Assembly: GCF_025979705.1 (NCBI RefSeq)
Contig: NZ_CP110138.1
Location: 36,857 to 100,856, forward strand
Length of the DNA stretch: 64,000 nt
Direction: 5' to 3'
DNA from: Hymenobacter sp. YIM 151858-1
Lineage (GTDB): Bacteria; Bacteroidota; Bacteroidia; Cytophagales; Hymenobacteraceae
Shown: one piece after another, positions 16,184-24,824 of the stretch
How the letters are laid out: each line of letters opens with the position of its first letter
Position numbering within the stretch: position 1 is the first letter of the stretch
Notes under the pieces: generated by a model
The model's database searches: none
Seen by the model: only the letters and a program-made list of their open reading frames with translations
Told to the model about the DNA's origin: nothing
Translations under genes and position numbers: made by a program

Positions 16184-17110
16184 CTAGCTAAAACTTATCT
16201 TATACTCCCGCTCAAAACCAGTCATTGTACGCTCATCATAGCTATTTATCCAATTGAGTTGCCCACCTTCCTGGACCTCTTTGGCGCGTCCTGTGCTGTG
16301 ACTGAATGTTCCCGTTGAATAGCCCTTTTCCCCGAAGGGGCTAGCCAGCACAACCATTTCCTTGGCCTCTTTTAACCGGAAAACTCTATCGAACACATTT
16401 GCCTTAATGGCGATATTATCAAAGGACAATCGTTGTTGTACACTCGGGTAGATAATAGCTTCACCTCCAATCTCGCTTCCCATTATCTTGCCCGCAAAAA
16501 AGGCACTGAACAGGTAGTTAAGGTGGGAACCCGGCCGAACCAGCCGGGAGAAGGCATCGGCTAAGAATTCCACTTGGAGCGTAAAAAGCTCCCGTAAGTG
16601 AGGGGGGAATTGTCGCACTTGCTGCTCGAAGGCTTCACGTATCTCCCAAGTGCCTATGTTGATGCTGTCAGGTGGCTGATGTCCTATGATGCTAAAACAG
16701 CGCATGGGAGTGCTTTCTGTGTTTTCCCAGTGGCTGACTGTAATCAAATCGCCTTCCTCAGGTTTGAGCTCACTCAGAATGGTTAAGTAGTTAAACCCTG
16801 CATAGAGGACACTGCTTCTTTGAATGTTACACCGTCCGTATTTAGCAACTTTGTCGGCGGGGGGGTATTTGATTAAGCCAATATTTTGTAGGCGGCTATT
16901 GCTGCCAATGACCCGGCGATTAACCGTGACCCGCTGAATCTCGGTTATCACCTCGGGTCTTTCCAGCGCAAAAAACGTGGAGAATACATTATCCATGAGG
17001 GACAGCAAGCCCTGCTCCCAGGCAGGCGTCACATCCCCCGCGAGGTGGGTCCGCAAAACGTCAAGAAAAGCTTTTTTCTCAGCAAGTTGGGCGAAGGTAA
17101 TATCTTGCAT
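16184..17110 (-). CDS. RES-domain-like protein
   Basis: 308 residues, convergent with the Fic gene. The central part YPPADKVAKYGRCNIQRSSVLYAG.NYLTILSELKPEEGDLI resembles the RES fold (R..., GR-x-N, LY, S-E-L). RES toxins are ADP-ribosyltransferase-like enzymes that degrade NAD+. No adjacent Xre/MbcA-type antitoxin is visible, and the protein is longer than typical RES toxins, so it may be a stand-alone RES-type effector. It marks the start of the AT-richer island. The assignment is by eye and moderate. Confidence 0.5.
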   Translation of the reverse strand: MQDITFAQLAEKKAFLDVLRTHLAGDVTPAWEQGLLSLMDNVFSTFFALERPEVITEIQRVTVNRRVIGSNSRLQNIGLIKYPPADKVAKYGRCNIQRSSVLYAGFNYLTILSELKPEEGDLITVSHWENTESTPMRCFSIIGHQPPDSINIGTWEIREAFEQQVRQFPPHLRELFTLQVEFLADAFSRLVRPGSHLNYLFSAFFAGKIMGSEIGGEAIIYPSVQQRLSFDNIAIKANVFDRVFRLKEAKEMVVLASPFGEKGYSTGTFSHSTGRAKEVQEGGQLNWINSYDERTMTGFEREYKISFS

Positions 17111-17241
17111 GCAGGTAGGAGAAAGAGCGTTTTGAGAGGGAGTAAAGCGTGAGCAGGTATGAAGGCGTTATTGTGCCGAGCCCAGCAACCTAGTTCAAAG
17201 ATGCAGGGCTTTCGCGTACTTACCTATCTATCACCTTTCCC

Positions 17242-17799
17242 ATGAGCTTTCCCTACCCTTGCCTCCTCCGTCCTATTTCAGCAGAGCTTCTGACAATCTC
17301 AGGTCAGGTAGTGGAGGTTCCCAAGGCCGAATTACAGCTTCGTCGGTGGCAAGGAGCCCCCTTGGCCGATACGTTTGGTGGTAAACCAGCCATCGATTTT
17401 GGGGGACGGCCCGTTTTTGCGGAGTTATGTGTATATGAGTTACTGCGACTCTCCGGCTGGCAGGCCCGTTGGGTGGAGACCTATGGTGCTGGGGCAATGA
17501 ACCCGAAATACTTCACCAGCTGGGCCGACGCCGGGCTGGCCGGCCAAAAGCATGAGCCTATTCCGAATTCGGACATGCAGGCGTTACTCCAGCAGATTGC
17601 ACACGCTAATGGTAACAGCTATGCCGGGTGTTGGGATATCGTCGGCTGGGCTGGCCCTGATGTGTTGTTTGCGGAACTGAAGCGCCGCAAAAAGGACCGA
17701 TTGCGCCCTACACAGCCCCGCTGGTTAGCGGCGGCATTACAAGTGGGATTGCAGCCGACAAATTTTCTGCTGGTTGAATGGGATTTTGCTCCTGAGTAA
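17242..17799 (+). CDS. PD-(D/E)XK (VRR-NUC-like) nuclease
   Basis: 185 residues, the only + strand gene inside the island. WDIVGWAGPDVLFAELKRRKKDRLRPTQPRWLAAALQVGL fits a small PD-(D/E)XK nuclease: D132, E146 and K148 as the catalytic set, followed by the Q-x-x-W helix seen in VRR-NUC domains. The N-terminal 100 residues are not recognised. It is convergent with the nuclease ending at 17827 (27-bp gap). Possibly a solitary defence nuclease or a partner of the RES-like gene. Confidence 0.55.
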   Translation: MSFPYPCLLRPISAELLTISGQVVEVPKAELQLRRWQGAPLADTFGGKPAIDFGGRPVFAELCVYELLRLSGWQARWVETYGAGAMNPKYFTSWADAGLAGQKHEPIPNSDMQALLQQIAHANGNSYAGCWDIVGWAGPDVLFAELKRRKKDRLRPTQPRWLAAALQVGLQPTNFLLVEWDFAPE

Positions 17800-17826
17800 C
17801 ACCAACGTTACCAGATGGCACAGACC

Positions 17827-18816
17827 TTATCCTAGCACCCTGCTCAATTGACTGAAACGAGGGGTTGTCCCAACCCAGTTATAGCAGAGTACCTGCACCT
17901 GCCATTTCTTTAATTGTTCTGCTATTTCAGCAGGAAGCTTTTCAGGTAATACCAGGACCAACTTAGCCGTGCGAGCAGCTGAACTGTAAAGCAGGAGTTG
18001 TCCCAGGCCCGTACAGATAGTCTGAGTTGTCACGCTGGTTTTTACCTCGAAGAGCACCAGCAGGTCACGGCCTTCCATCAGCATTAAGTCCCGATGACGG
18101 TCATTGCGTACTGTCCAACCGCGTGAAGCAGCTAAGCCACCTAGGCGTTGGGCCAACTCGTTAACCACGAGGCCATGCGTAAAATCCATGGACCCTGCGC
18201 TCGAACGCGTTGTAGCGCCAGACTTCTCCTGAGCAAAAATGCGGTTATCTATCTGCAGCAAGGAGGAAGCAATACCTGTTAAGCCTGTGTTTGCCCCGGC
18301 TTCCTTTACCCGCTGAACTTCCTGAACAAAAGTGGCCAATTGTTGACCAAAGAATTTCGAGCGCAACTGGCCGACTATGAAGCATTCGGTTTGCTCGCCA
18401 TTCTCTTCGTGCAACCAGACCTTCTCGCTGCGGCACTCGTTGAGCATAAGGCCGCGCCCAACGCCCGCCTTGCCCCCACCGATGTGGCCGCGATGTAATA
18501 CGATAGGGCTGTTTTCTTCATCCAATGCGAAGACAGCTCCCACGCGCCTTGGCCGGTGACTGTAATCCTGAAAGTTGATTTGGACAACCATGGACGGGCT
18601 TTTGCCCACGCCAAATGCGTTCCATTGCAGGTGGCCAGGACTCGTCCAAATATTAAGTTTAGGCGAAAAGTTGGCATCAGTAGCGGCCGTACCGCCCCGA
18701 TGGCCAATGGTGAAGTCTGGTCGGTGTTCTGGAAAAATGGTATTGCTGTCGAGCAGCGCCCGAAATTCGGTGTACAGTTTCTTTACCTGCTTTGGGTCGC
18801 TGACAAGGGTGAGCAT
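17827..18816 (-). CDS. PD-(D/E)XK nuclease, last gene of the defence operon
   Basis: 329 residues. The C-terminal region RDLLVLFEVKTSVTTQTICTGLGQLLLYSSAA shows a D...E-x-K core near residues 250-258 and the Q-x-x-x-Y helix of restriction-like nucleases. The N-terminal half, with a Gly-rich stretch (HRGHIGGGKAGVGRG) and NFSPKLNIW, may recognise DNA. It follows the 139-aa gene by 16 bp, so it is translated with the large operon. It could be the effector that cuts unmodified DNA, since the operon has no HsdR. Confidence 0.6.
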   Translation of the reverse strand: MLTLVSDPKQVKKLYTEFRALLDSNTIFPEHRPDFTIGHRGGTAATDANFSPKLNIWTSPGHLQWNAFGVGKSPSMVVQINFQDYSHRPRRVGAVFALDEENSPIVLHRGHIGGGKAGVGRGLMLNECRSEKVWLHEENGEQTECFIVGQLRSKFFGQQLATFVQEVQRVKEAGANTGLTGIASSLLQIDNRIFAQEKSGATTRSSAGSMDFTHGLVVNELAQRLGGLAASRGWTVRNDRHRDLMLMEGRDLLVLFEVKTSVTTQTICTGLGQLLLYSSAARTAKLVLVLPEKLPAEIAEQLKKWQVQVLCYNWVGTTPRFSQLSRVLG

Positions 18817-18832
18817 AGGGAGGTCGCTGCTC

Positions 18833-19252
18833 CTAGATTAATTGGTTACACCTCAACACGATTCGAATCTCAGCTGCCGCGGCCTCGGCCGCTCCCTTAC
18901 GTCGACTCATCCACTCAGCATATAGGGAATGGCGGCATTCAGTAGGAATAGGCAAGCGGTATAGGTGGAGATACAGGAAAACCATGTCATACCAGTAGTC
19001 GGTATGAGCTTCAGGAGGGTAACCCCAGTGGTGAAAGCTGCGGTGTAGATAGCTGTTGACTGCAAAGTTATCGTTGGCCCGTAGGTACAGTTTTGAAGAG
19101 GCCTTCAAGTGCTGGACCTTTTTGCCCATCTCTGCGTGGAGACCGGCATCATCTAAGCTCGGCCAAGATTTTTGGGCGTATGCATACCAATTAAAAGCAT
19201 GGCCCAGATTAATGATGGTTTGTGTCGTTTCAAGACTCAGCCCTGTATTCAT
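18833..19252 (-). CDS. Unknown 139-aa protein of the defence operon
   Basis: Start placed at the ATG at 19252, which avoids overlapping the upstream ATPase gene. Helical, rich in aromatic residues and His (RSFHHWGYPPEAHTDYWYDMVFLYLHLYRLP). No family recognised; no signal peptide, and the hydrophobic part is too broken by charged residues to be a clear membrane helix. Gaps of 19 bp and 16 bp to its neighbours show operon membership. It may act as a small adaptor or immunity partner to the nuclease that follows (inference from pairing only). Confidence 0.6.
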   Translation of the reverse strand: MNTGLSLETTQTIINLGHAFNWYAYAQKSWPSLDDAGLHAEMGKKVQHLKASSKLYLRANDNFAVNSYLHRSFHHWGYPPEAHTDYWYDMVFLYLHLYRLPIPTECRHSLYAEWMSRRKGAAEAAAAEIRIVLRCNQLI

Positions 19253-19271
19253 AGTTGATATAAAACTAGAA

Positions 19272-22200
19272 TTACTCGGCAGCGCGAATTGTGCTACCTC
19301 CATGCTGGGTAACGCGAGGCCTAGTTACAATCTTAATAGGCTGTTGTGTTACAAGCTTATTCGTCGCTTTCGTTGCCCATAGGAACGCTTCACCGGGACC
19401 AAGCTGCGAGAGGTCGGCAGGAGTCAGTTTGTCAAACTGAACAATGGACTTTTGCACATGCTTAAGCCATTGTGGCGAGTTGAACCGGTGGATAAGCACC
19501 GCTGTGCTCAGTTCGATGATGGCATTAGGCAAGCTCGGTGGGTCTTGGCTGGCTATTAACAGGCTTACGCCTTTATGCCGCATTTCCCGGATAGCCGTTA
19601 CAATACTGCCAGTCAACTCTTGGTTGCCCATGTACTTATGGGCTTCATCAAATACAATGAATTTGTTGAAGGGCTGTCCATCAGGCAAGCGGGCATTCGC
19701 GAAGATGTTAAGCATGATGACGAACAGGCCTAGCGCATCATCCTGGTCCAAGAACTCATCGCGTAAATCCACTACGAGCAACCGACCAGGGGCCATTAGC
19801 TGACCTAATCGCACGGAATCATCTAAGTACTCTGCCGCGAGGGTTAAGCGGGACAATGCTAACTCGCGTTGCGAGGTGTTCAATAAGGCAGAATTCTGGA
19901 TAGCATTGCGTAGTCCAATCAATGTCAGGTTCCCCCGCAAATCACGCATTATGCTGTTTAGGTGCTTCATGTACAACGCTTGGCTACCAACTGCACCCAT
20001 CAGGAAGCGCCAATCTTGAATGCTCAGTTCAGCTGAGGACAAGGCTAGTGGCTCTACTCGCAAGTCAGGATACTCTGCTTGGCGCTCCGCGAGCTTCGCT
20101 TTTGGCACCACCAACACAACATCATCGATTCCCTGAGGACGGGCATCATACCACTCTCGCAAGCGGCTTACCTCGCCCGGCCGGCGGTTAGGCGAAGTCA
20201 TTGAAGTAAACTCAGGTTTGTAGTCCTGACTTTCGCTGTAATGAAAAATCACACCAGCTAGGGGTTTTGGTAACGCATTTACGTGCGGTATAGACTGCAA
20301 TACCATCTCCGTAATAGTGCCAATGGAATAGCTTTTGCCAGCTCCTTGGACACCAAACAAGCTGATGGTCTGCGTCCCATTTAAGTCCAGCGCCACACCC
20401 TGGCCATGCATCGTTCGTCCAAGCATGCCATACTGCGATGAAGCCTCGTTTTCACCTACATAAATGTTGTAAGCAGGAGACGCATTTTCCGAAAGGGGAG
20501 TGCTCTCATCATTAGGCAAAACAGCATTTGACTCAGGATGCGTTGCAGTTTCATTAGCGACTGCATCCAATGGCCTGCTTGAGGCTGAATCGGTTGGCTC
20601 GGAAGAAGGGATGGTCGTATCTGTTGCCTGTCCTTCCTGTTGAGAAACATCAGTTGCTGATGTGGGCTTATTCTGCGGATTGCTATCTGCGGTGAGGGGT
20701 CTATCGTTATTGCTTATGATGGCAATGGTGTCCGAAGCCGGTGAAGGATTGGGGAATGGAGTAGCAGCTATTTCGGTTGGCCTACGGCGAGTAAGGTCTG
20801 TGCGTAGTCGATGCCATTCTGGAGTAGGACGGCGGGTATTGAAAGTAGATTCAGGGTCCAACAAGGCTTCTATTCCTGGACGTCCGATGCGATAATAGAC
20901 AGTATCCCCATATTCATCACGCTGGACTTTTACCGGATTGTCAAGATTGAAAACAATGCCTCGACGGGTAAACTCCATCTGATAAGGCATACTAGTTAGC
21001 TGCGTCAGAAATAGCCTCAGACGTTCGGGTTCACCTTCCGTCAGCAAGCCATACCGGGCAGCACGCTCCGCATAGAACTGCAACAATTCACTTAGCTCAC
21101 GGCTGCGTAAAGGTTGGTCGAAGCGGGTGTGATTAGCGAAATGTTCAAAGTCGAACCGTTGCCTTAAGTGCGAAATAGTATTCGTCAACTGGTCGCTTAT
21201 CTGTTCATACAAATGGCTCCACTCTCCGGTGCTCAACTCAGCCGTCCTAACCTTTATTTCCACCACCTGTACGTGGATAGTATTGGTTGTTGGGTCAACA
21301 TCTATCAACAGGAGGTCCGCCCGGCTTTGACTTGTGTTTTCCTCATTTGCCTTGAAAAAGTGCTGATGAAGGTCAATAGGAATGATGAACTGGTAGTTCA
21401 GCAGGCCTTGTTTCTCCAATAGTCGTTTTGCTAGTGCAATACCTGCGTATTCAAGCACTTTAGCTTGGTGGGGCTGGTTGCTAAGCTTCATCACCAGCGA
21501 GCCACTGACAGTACGCAAGTCGTTAAGTACTGCCTGGGTCAATGAGGCCAGTGGAGCAGGCGCAATTGTCCCTGTAAGCACCTGCATAACGGGTGATAGC
21601 AGATGAACGAGTTCAGCACCTGGCTTGCTGGTCAGGAAAGTGGAGACACCTAAGAACTGTTGGCCTGGTAGGTAATCTAGCAGAAACGGGACTTGGCCTT
21701 CCTCCACGGGTAGGTCAAATAACTCTGGACCTAAGTGGCGGTCGAAGGTGACAACCCAATCGGAATAGGTGTGAATCTTATCAATCAGAACACTCTCGGG
21801 GCCACCCAATCTCAACTCGGTAGCCGGAAGGGAGGCAGTGGGTTTACCTGCCAAGCACGTCGCCGTAAATTCGCTGAGGTAGCCAAAGGCTTGGTGCAAT
21901 ACTTCTCCCACTGCCCCTGCACTAGCCTCTGGCCTGTTGCCCGGCGTAATGTAGCGCGTCCAAGTGTACGTGTCTGGTGACTGCGTAGCGCGAAAATCAA
22001 CGTGTGGCTCTATTATCAAGCCATCCAGGTGAAATGATGAGGCGATTTGAGAAGGAACCTGTATGCGTGGTGTTAGTGGGAATGGATTGATAACGAAGCT
22101 CAGATGAGCGTCGGCTACGGCGGAGGTACGTCCGAACTCTTCAGTTGAATTAATGCTTAGCCGGAGCTTGGGGAATAAACGGTTGCGCGCTGGCTGGGCA

Positions 22201-24824
22201 AAGGTTTCAGCTTCCTCCGTTAAGGTCGTAGCGGGATTTAGCAATCGGTTGAATGCCTCTCCTTCTTGGACTAGCGAACGATGCGAGGTAAATAGCCGGA
22301 TTTCGTACCGCACCGATTTGAAAGGTGCATACTGTTCCAGTTTCACTAAAACATCGTTAAATACCTGCCCCTCGCCCGGATTGAAAATGTTAATCGTTAG
22401 CTGCTCAGTGTAAGGATGCAGCTTGAGGTAGTTCTTGATGTGATGGATTACTACATCGGCATCAACGTCATTTTCGATAACACTGCTAGTACCTCGTAGG
22501 TCGAGCACATGCTGTAAATACTGCACAAGCGAACGGCTAGAACCTGCTGCCGACAAAGTTGTATCGTTGCCACCAATAGCAGTTCGAGTAAAGACGCCCC
22601 AGCCGAAACATAATTCGCCAGCATACTCATAAGGCTGCACCTCCGAATCCTTCACCAGCAATGGGTGATTGGTGGGCTGCAGCTTGCCGAAGAATAGGCG
22701 CTCTATGTCATCAGACCAGTGCGGTAGCTGTTGGTCCAGCTGGTCACGGGTCATTTCTTCCCAGCGTTCAAACAAGTTGAGCAGTGAAAGCTGCCAGCCT
22801 AAGCGTAAAGGGTGTATGGGAGGCACCAACAACGCAGCGTAGCGCTCCTGGGTATCGGGTAGCTTGCCGCCTAGCGAGACCATATCCAGCTGCTGCACGG
22901 CCACCAATAGTTCCTGCAGATTAGCTCTGCTCAACTCTGTCAAAGTAGGCCAGCGTTCCTGCTCATGCTTGAGGCTAGCTAGCAAATCGGTATAAGCCTG
23001 CACGTAAGCCGTTGCGGCTTCCCGATGTTGAGCCAGGTCAAATGTTTCGAAGATGCCGTTTTTAGTAGCAACACTTTCACTTACCAGCGCAAAGAATTCG
23101 CGGCGAGCTGAAAGGAACGGGAGTGCCCCAGCATAATCATTCAATGCACTGGTTTCAGGTGTCAGTGCATCGGCAGCCAGCGGTTGGCCTGCTACTGGAG
23201 CTTCCACCATCAACCGTCCCAGCCCAGCTGGGTACTGTAGCAAATGCTGCTGGAGCAACCGCAGCTTCGATGAAACGGCCAGTTGAAAGCTATAAGGCGA
23301 GTCCTTGTATTTGATTTGAAAGTTTGAGGCTGTCTGTTTCTCTGGCTCATTGAGCCAACGCCATTCGTCTTCGTCGGGAACAAGACGTCGCGCACTAGGC
23401 TCCTGCTTGCGAAGGAGCAAGTCAAGGCGGTAGCGGAAATAGCTCTGCAGCACGCTGGAGACCTTCTCCCGACGAGAAGTTTCTACTTCGGTTCCCCCCT
23501 CTATCTGCTCGGCTTCAAAGTAGAAAATCTCTGTGTCCGAAGTCCAGCGGCCTCTTATTTCATGCCGATTGGCAGCGTCGCCTTGCTGTTCCTGCACTCG
23601 TTTCCACTCGGCCTGCGCCTCAGAATCCCGGAAGTCATCGTTTGTATTGAGGACGTTGCCGCGGGTATCAAGAGCAAAGACGCGTAAGAAATACTCACCG
23701 GGCTCCAGCAAGTTGGCATCAAACTTCATCTCACGGGTACGGCTCTTACCCTGTGTTCCCCCGCTGACCCAGCGGTCGAACTGCGGAATGGCACAAGCAT
23801 AATTACCTGCCCCCACCACCTGCATCAAGTCAGCCTGGAAATGGGCTAAGTCTGCAATGTTCGTCGGCTTAGGGTCGGTGCTAAGCTTTACTTTGACTTT
23901 CACCGGGGTGGCCAGGTTGCCAACTAGTTCCAGTTTGCCTTCTTCATCCCGTTTGAGGACGGTGCTAGGGTAGCCCTTTATCTCCTCAATAGTTAGTTTG
24001 GGTGGCTGGCTGTGGTGTAGCTCCGCGATAGGCCAGTTTTCGAAGTATAGCTGAGGATACTGCTCTGCAATCAGGGTAGTCAGGGCGGCCTGCGACTTCG
24101 CTAAACTGTTGTTGCGCAATAGGTGAGCCAGTTCCAGCTGCAGAGTATTAGGATTGGCTGGAATGGGGAGAGATGCAAGCCGTTCGTAAACCCCCTTATT
24201 GAATTCGCACAGTGTATTGATGCACTGTTGGTTGTAATTGAGGCGAGCTGGAATTTTAGCTACGTTACTCAACAAGTCACCATCAGGAATAAGGTCAAGC
24301 AAGTGCAACGCATGGCCAGTGCGCTGGGCATTGGTCGGGTCTTCGAGTACTCGGAGCAAAAACTTGTTTCGCTTCTCTACACTAATACCGCTTTCCATGA
24401 ACTTGAACACAGCTGCGAACGGCCCCTCTGTCAGGTGCTGGGCTACCGCCTGTTCGCGCAGCCGCTGATTGATGCGTTGTTCGATGTCGCTCAAATCAAG
24501 CTCCGAGAATGTCGCGTTACCAAGCGAGTCTTCGGCAGCTGTGCGTAGTGTAGCCGGGCAAAGGACCAGAAGAGGAGCCGCTTCGAGGTTACGCCGCTCA
24601 ATAAGCTTCGTAGCCTGAATGTAGCGCGATTCTCCCGCTGGTGGGCTTTGGCTCAAAATGTAGCATTCCAGCTTTGGCGCAGCTTGCGTAAACCGTTCCC
24701 AAAGCACTTCCAGCACCTGGTCGGCCACACCACCCAGCTTCATGCAGTGGCCGTTGGGAGCACTAAGCAGCAGCGGCGTGAATTTTTGCTCAATAGCATC
24801 AATAACGTTATCGACGTAGGACAT
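19272..24824 (-). CDS. HerA-like giant ATPase with internal nuclease motif (MAD8-like)
   Basis: 1850 residues. The C-terminal 370 residues form a HerA/FtsK-type motor: Walker A GVQGAGKS near residue 1492, Walker B FIVFDEAHKYM near 1726, then SLLIASQDP. About residues 1185-1200 carry SRADLLLIDVD...VQVVEIKVRTAE, a D...E-x-K pattern like PD-(D/E)XK nucleases. A Ser/Thr/Pro-rich disordered linker (about 1360-1460) separates this from the motor. The first 1,100 residues are unrecognised. The plan resembles DptH-type restriction ATPases and what I recall as MAD8. Its start overlaps the previous stop (TGATG), so it is translation-coupled. Confidence 0.75.
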   Translation of the reverse strand: MSYVDNVIDAIEQKFTPLLLSAPNGHCMKLGGVADQVLEVLWERFTQAAPKLECYILSQSPPAGESRYIQATKLIERRNLEAAPLLVLCPATLRTAAEDSLGNATFSELDLSDIEQRINQRLREQAVAQHLTEGPFAAVFKFMESGISVEKRNKFLLRVLEDPTNAQRTGHALHLLDLIPDGDLLSNVAKIPARLNYNQQCINTLCEFNKGVYERLASLPIPANPNTLQLELAHLLRNNSLAKSQAALTTLIAEQYPQLYFENWPIAELHHSQPPKLTIEEIKGYPSTVLKRDEEGKLELVGNLATPVKVKVKLSTDPKPTNIADLAHFQADLMQVVGAGNYACAIPQFDRWVSGGTQGKSRTREMKFDANLLEPGEYFLRVFALDTRGNVLNTNDDFRDSEAQAEWKRVQEQQGDAANRHEIRGRWTSDTEIFYFEAEQIEGGTEVETSRREKVSSVLQSYFRYRLDLLLRKQEPSARRLVPDEDEWRWLNEPEKQTASNFQIKYKDSPYSFQLAVSSKLRLLQQHLLQYPAGLGRLMVEAPVAGQPLAADALTPETSALNDYAGALPFLSARREFFALVSESVATKNGIFETFDLAQHREAATAYVQAYTDLLASLKHEQERWPTLTELSRANLQELLVAVQQLDMVSLGGKLPDTQERYAALLVPPIHPLRLGWQLSLLNLFERWEEMTRDQLDQQLPHWSDDIERLFFGKLQPTNHPLLVKDSEVQPYEYAGELCFGWGVFTRTAIGGNDTTLSAAGSSRSLVQYLQHVLDLRGTSSVIENDVDADVVIHHIKNYLKLHPYTEQLTINIFNPGEGQVFNDVLVKLEQYAPFKSVRYEIRLFTSHRSLVQEGEAFNRLLNPATTLTEEAETFAQPARNRLFPKLRLSINSTEEFGRTSAVADAHLSFVINPFPLTPRIQVPSQIASSFHLDGLIIEPHVDFRATQSPDTYTWTRYITPGNRPEASAGAVGEVLHQAFGYLSEFTATCLAGKPTASLPATELRLGGPESVLIDKIHTYSDWVVTFDRHLGPELFDLPVEEGQVPFLLDYLPGQQFLGVSTFLTSKPGAELVHLLSPVMQVLTGTIAPAPLASLTQAVLNDLRTVSGSLVMKLSNQPHQAKVLEYAGIALAKRLLEKQGLLNYQFIIPIDLHQHFFKANEENTSQSRADLLLIDVDPTTNTIHVQVVEIKVRTAELSTGEWSHLYEQISDQLTNTISHLRQRFDFEHFANHTRFDQPLRSRELSELLQFYAERAARYGLLTEGEPERLRLFLTQLTSMPYQMEFTRRGIVFNLDNPVKVQRDEYGDTVYYRIGRPGIEALLDPESTFNTRRPTPEWHRLRTDLTRRRPTEIAATPFPNPSPASDTIAIISNNDRPLTADSNPQNKPTSATDVSQQEGQATDTTIPSSEPTDSASSRPLDAVANETATHPESNAVLPNDESTPLSENASPAYNIYVGENEASSQYGMLGRTMHGQGVALDLNGTQTISLFGVQGAGKSYSIGTITEMVLQSIPHVNALPKPLAGVIFHYSESQDYKPEFTSMTSPNRRPGEVSRLREWYDARPQGIDDVVLVVPKAKLAERQAEYPDLRVEPLALSSAELSIQDWRFLMGAVGSQALYMKHLNSIMRDLRGNLTLIGLRNAIQNSALLNTSQRELALSRLTLAAEYLDDSVRLGQLMAPGRLLVVDLRDEFLDQDDALGLFVIMLNIFANARLPDGQPFNKFIVFDEAHKYMGNQELTGSIVTAIREMRHKGVSLLIASQDPPSLPNAIIELSTAVLIHRFNSPQWLKHVQKSIVQFDKLTPADLSQLGPGEAFLWATKATNKLVTQQPIKIVTRPRVTQHGGSTIRAAE

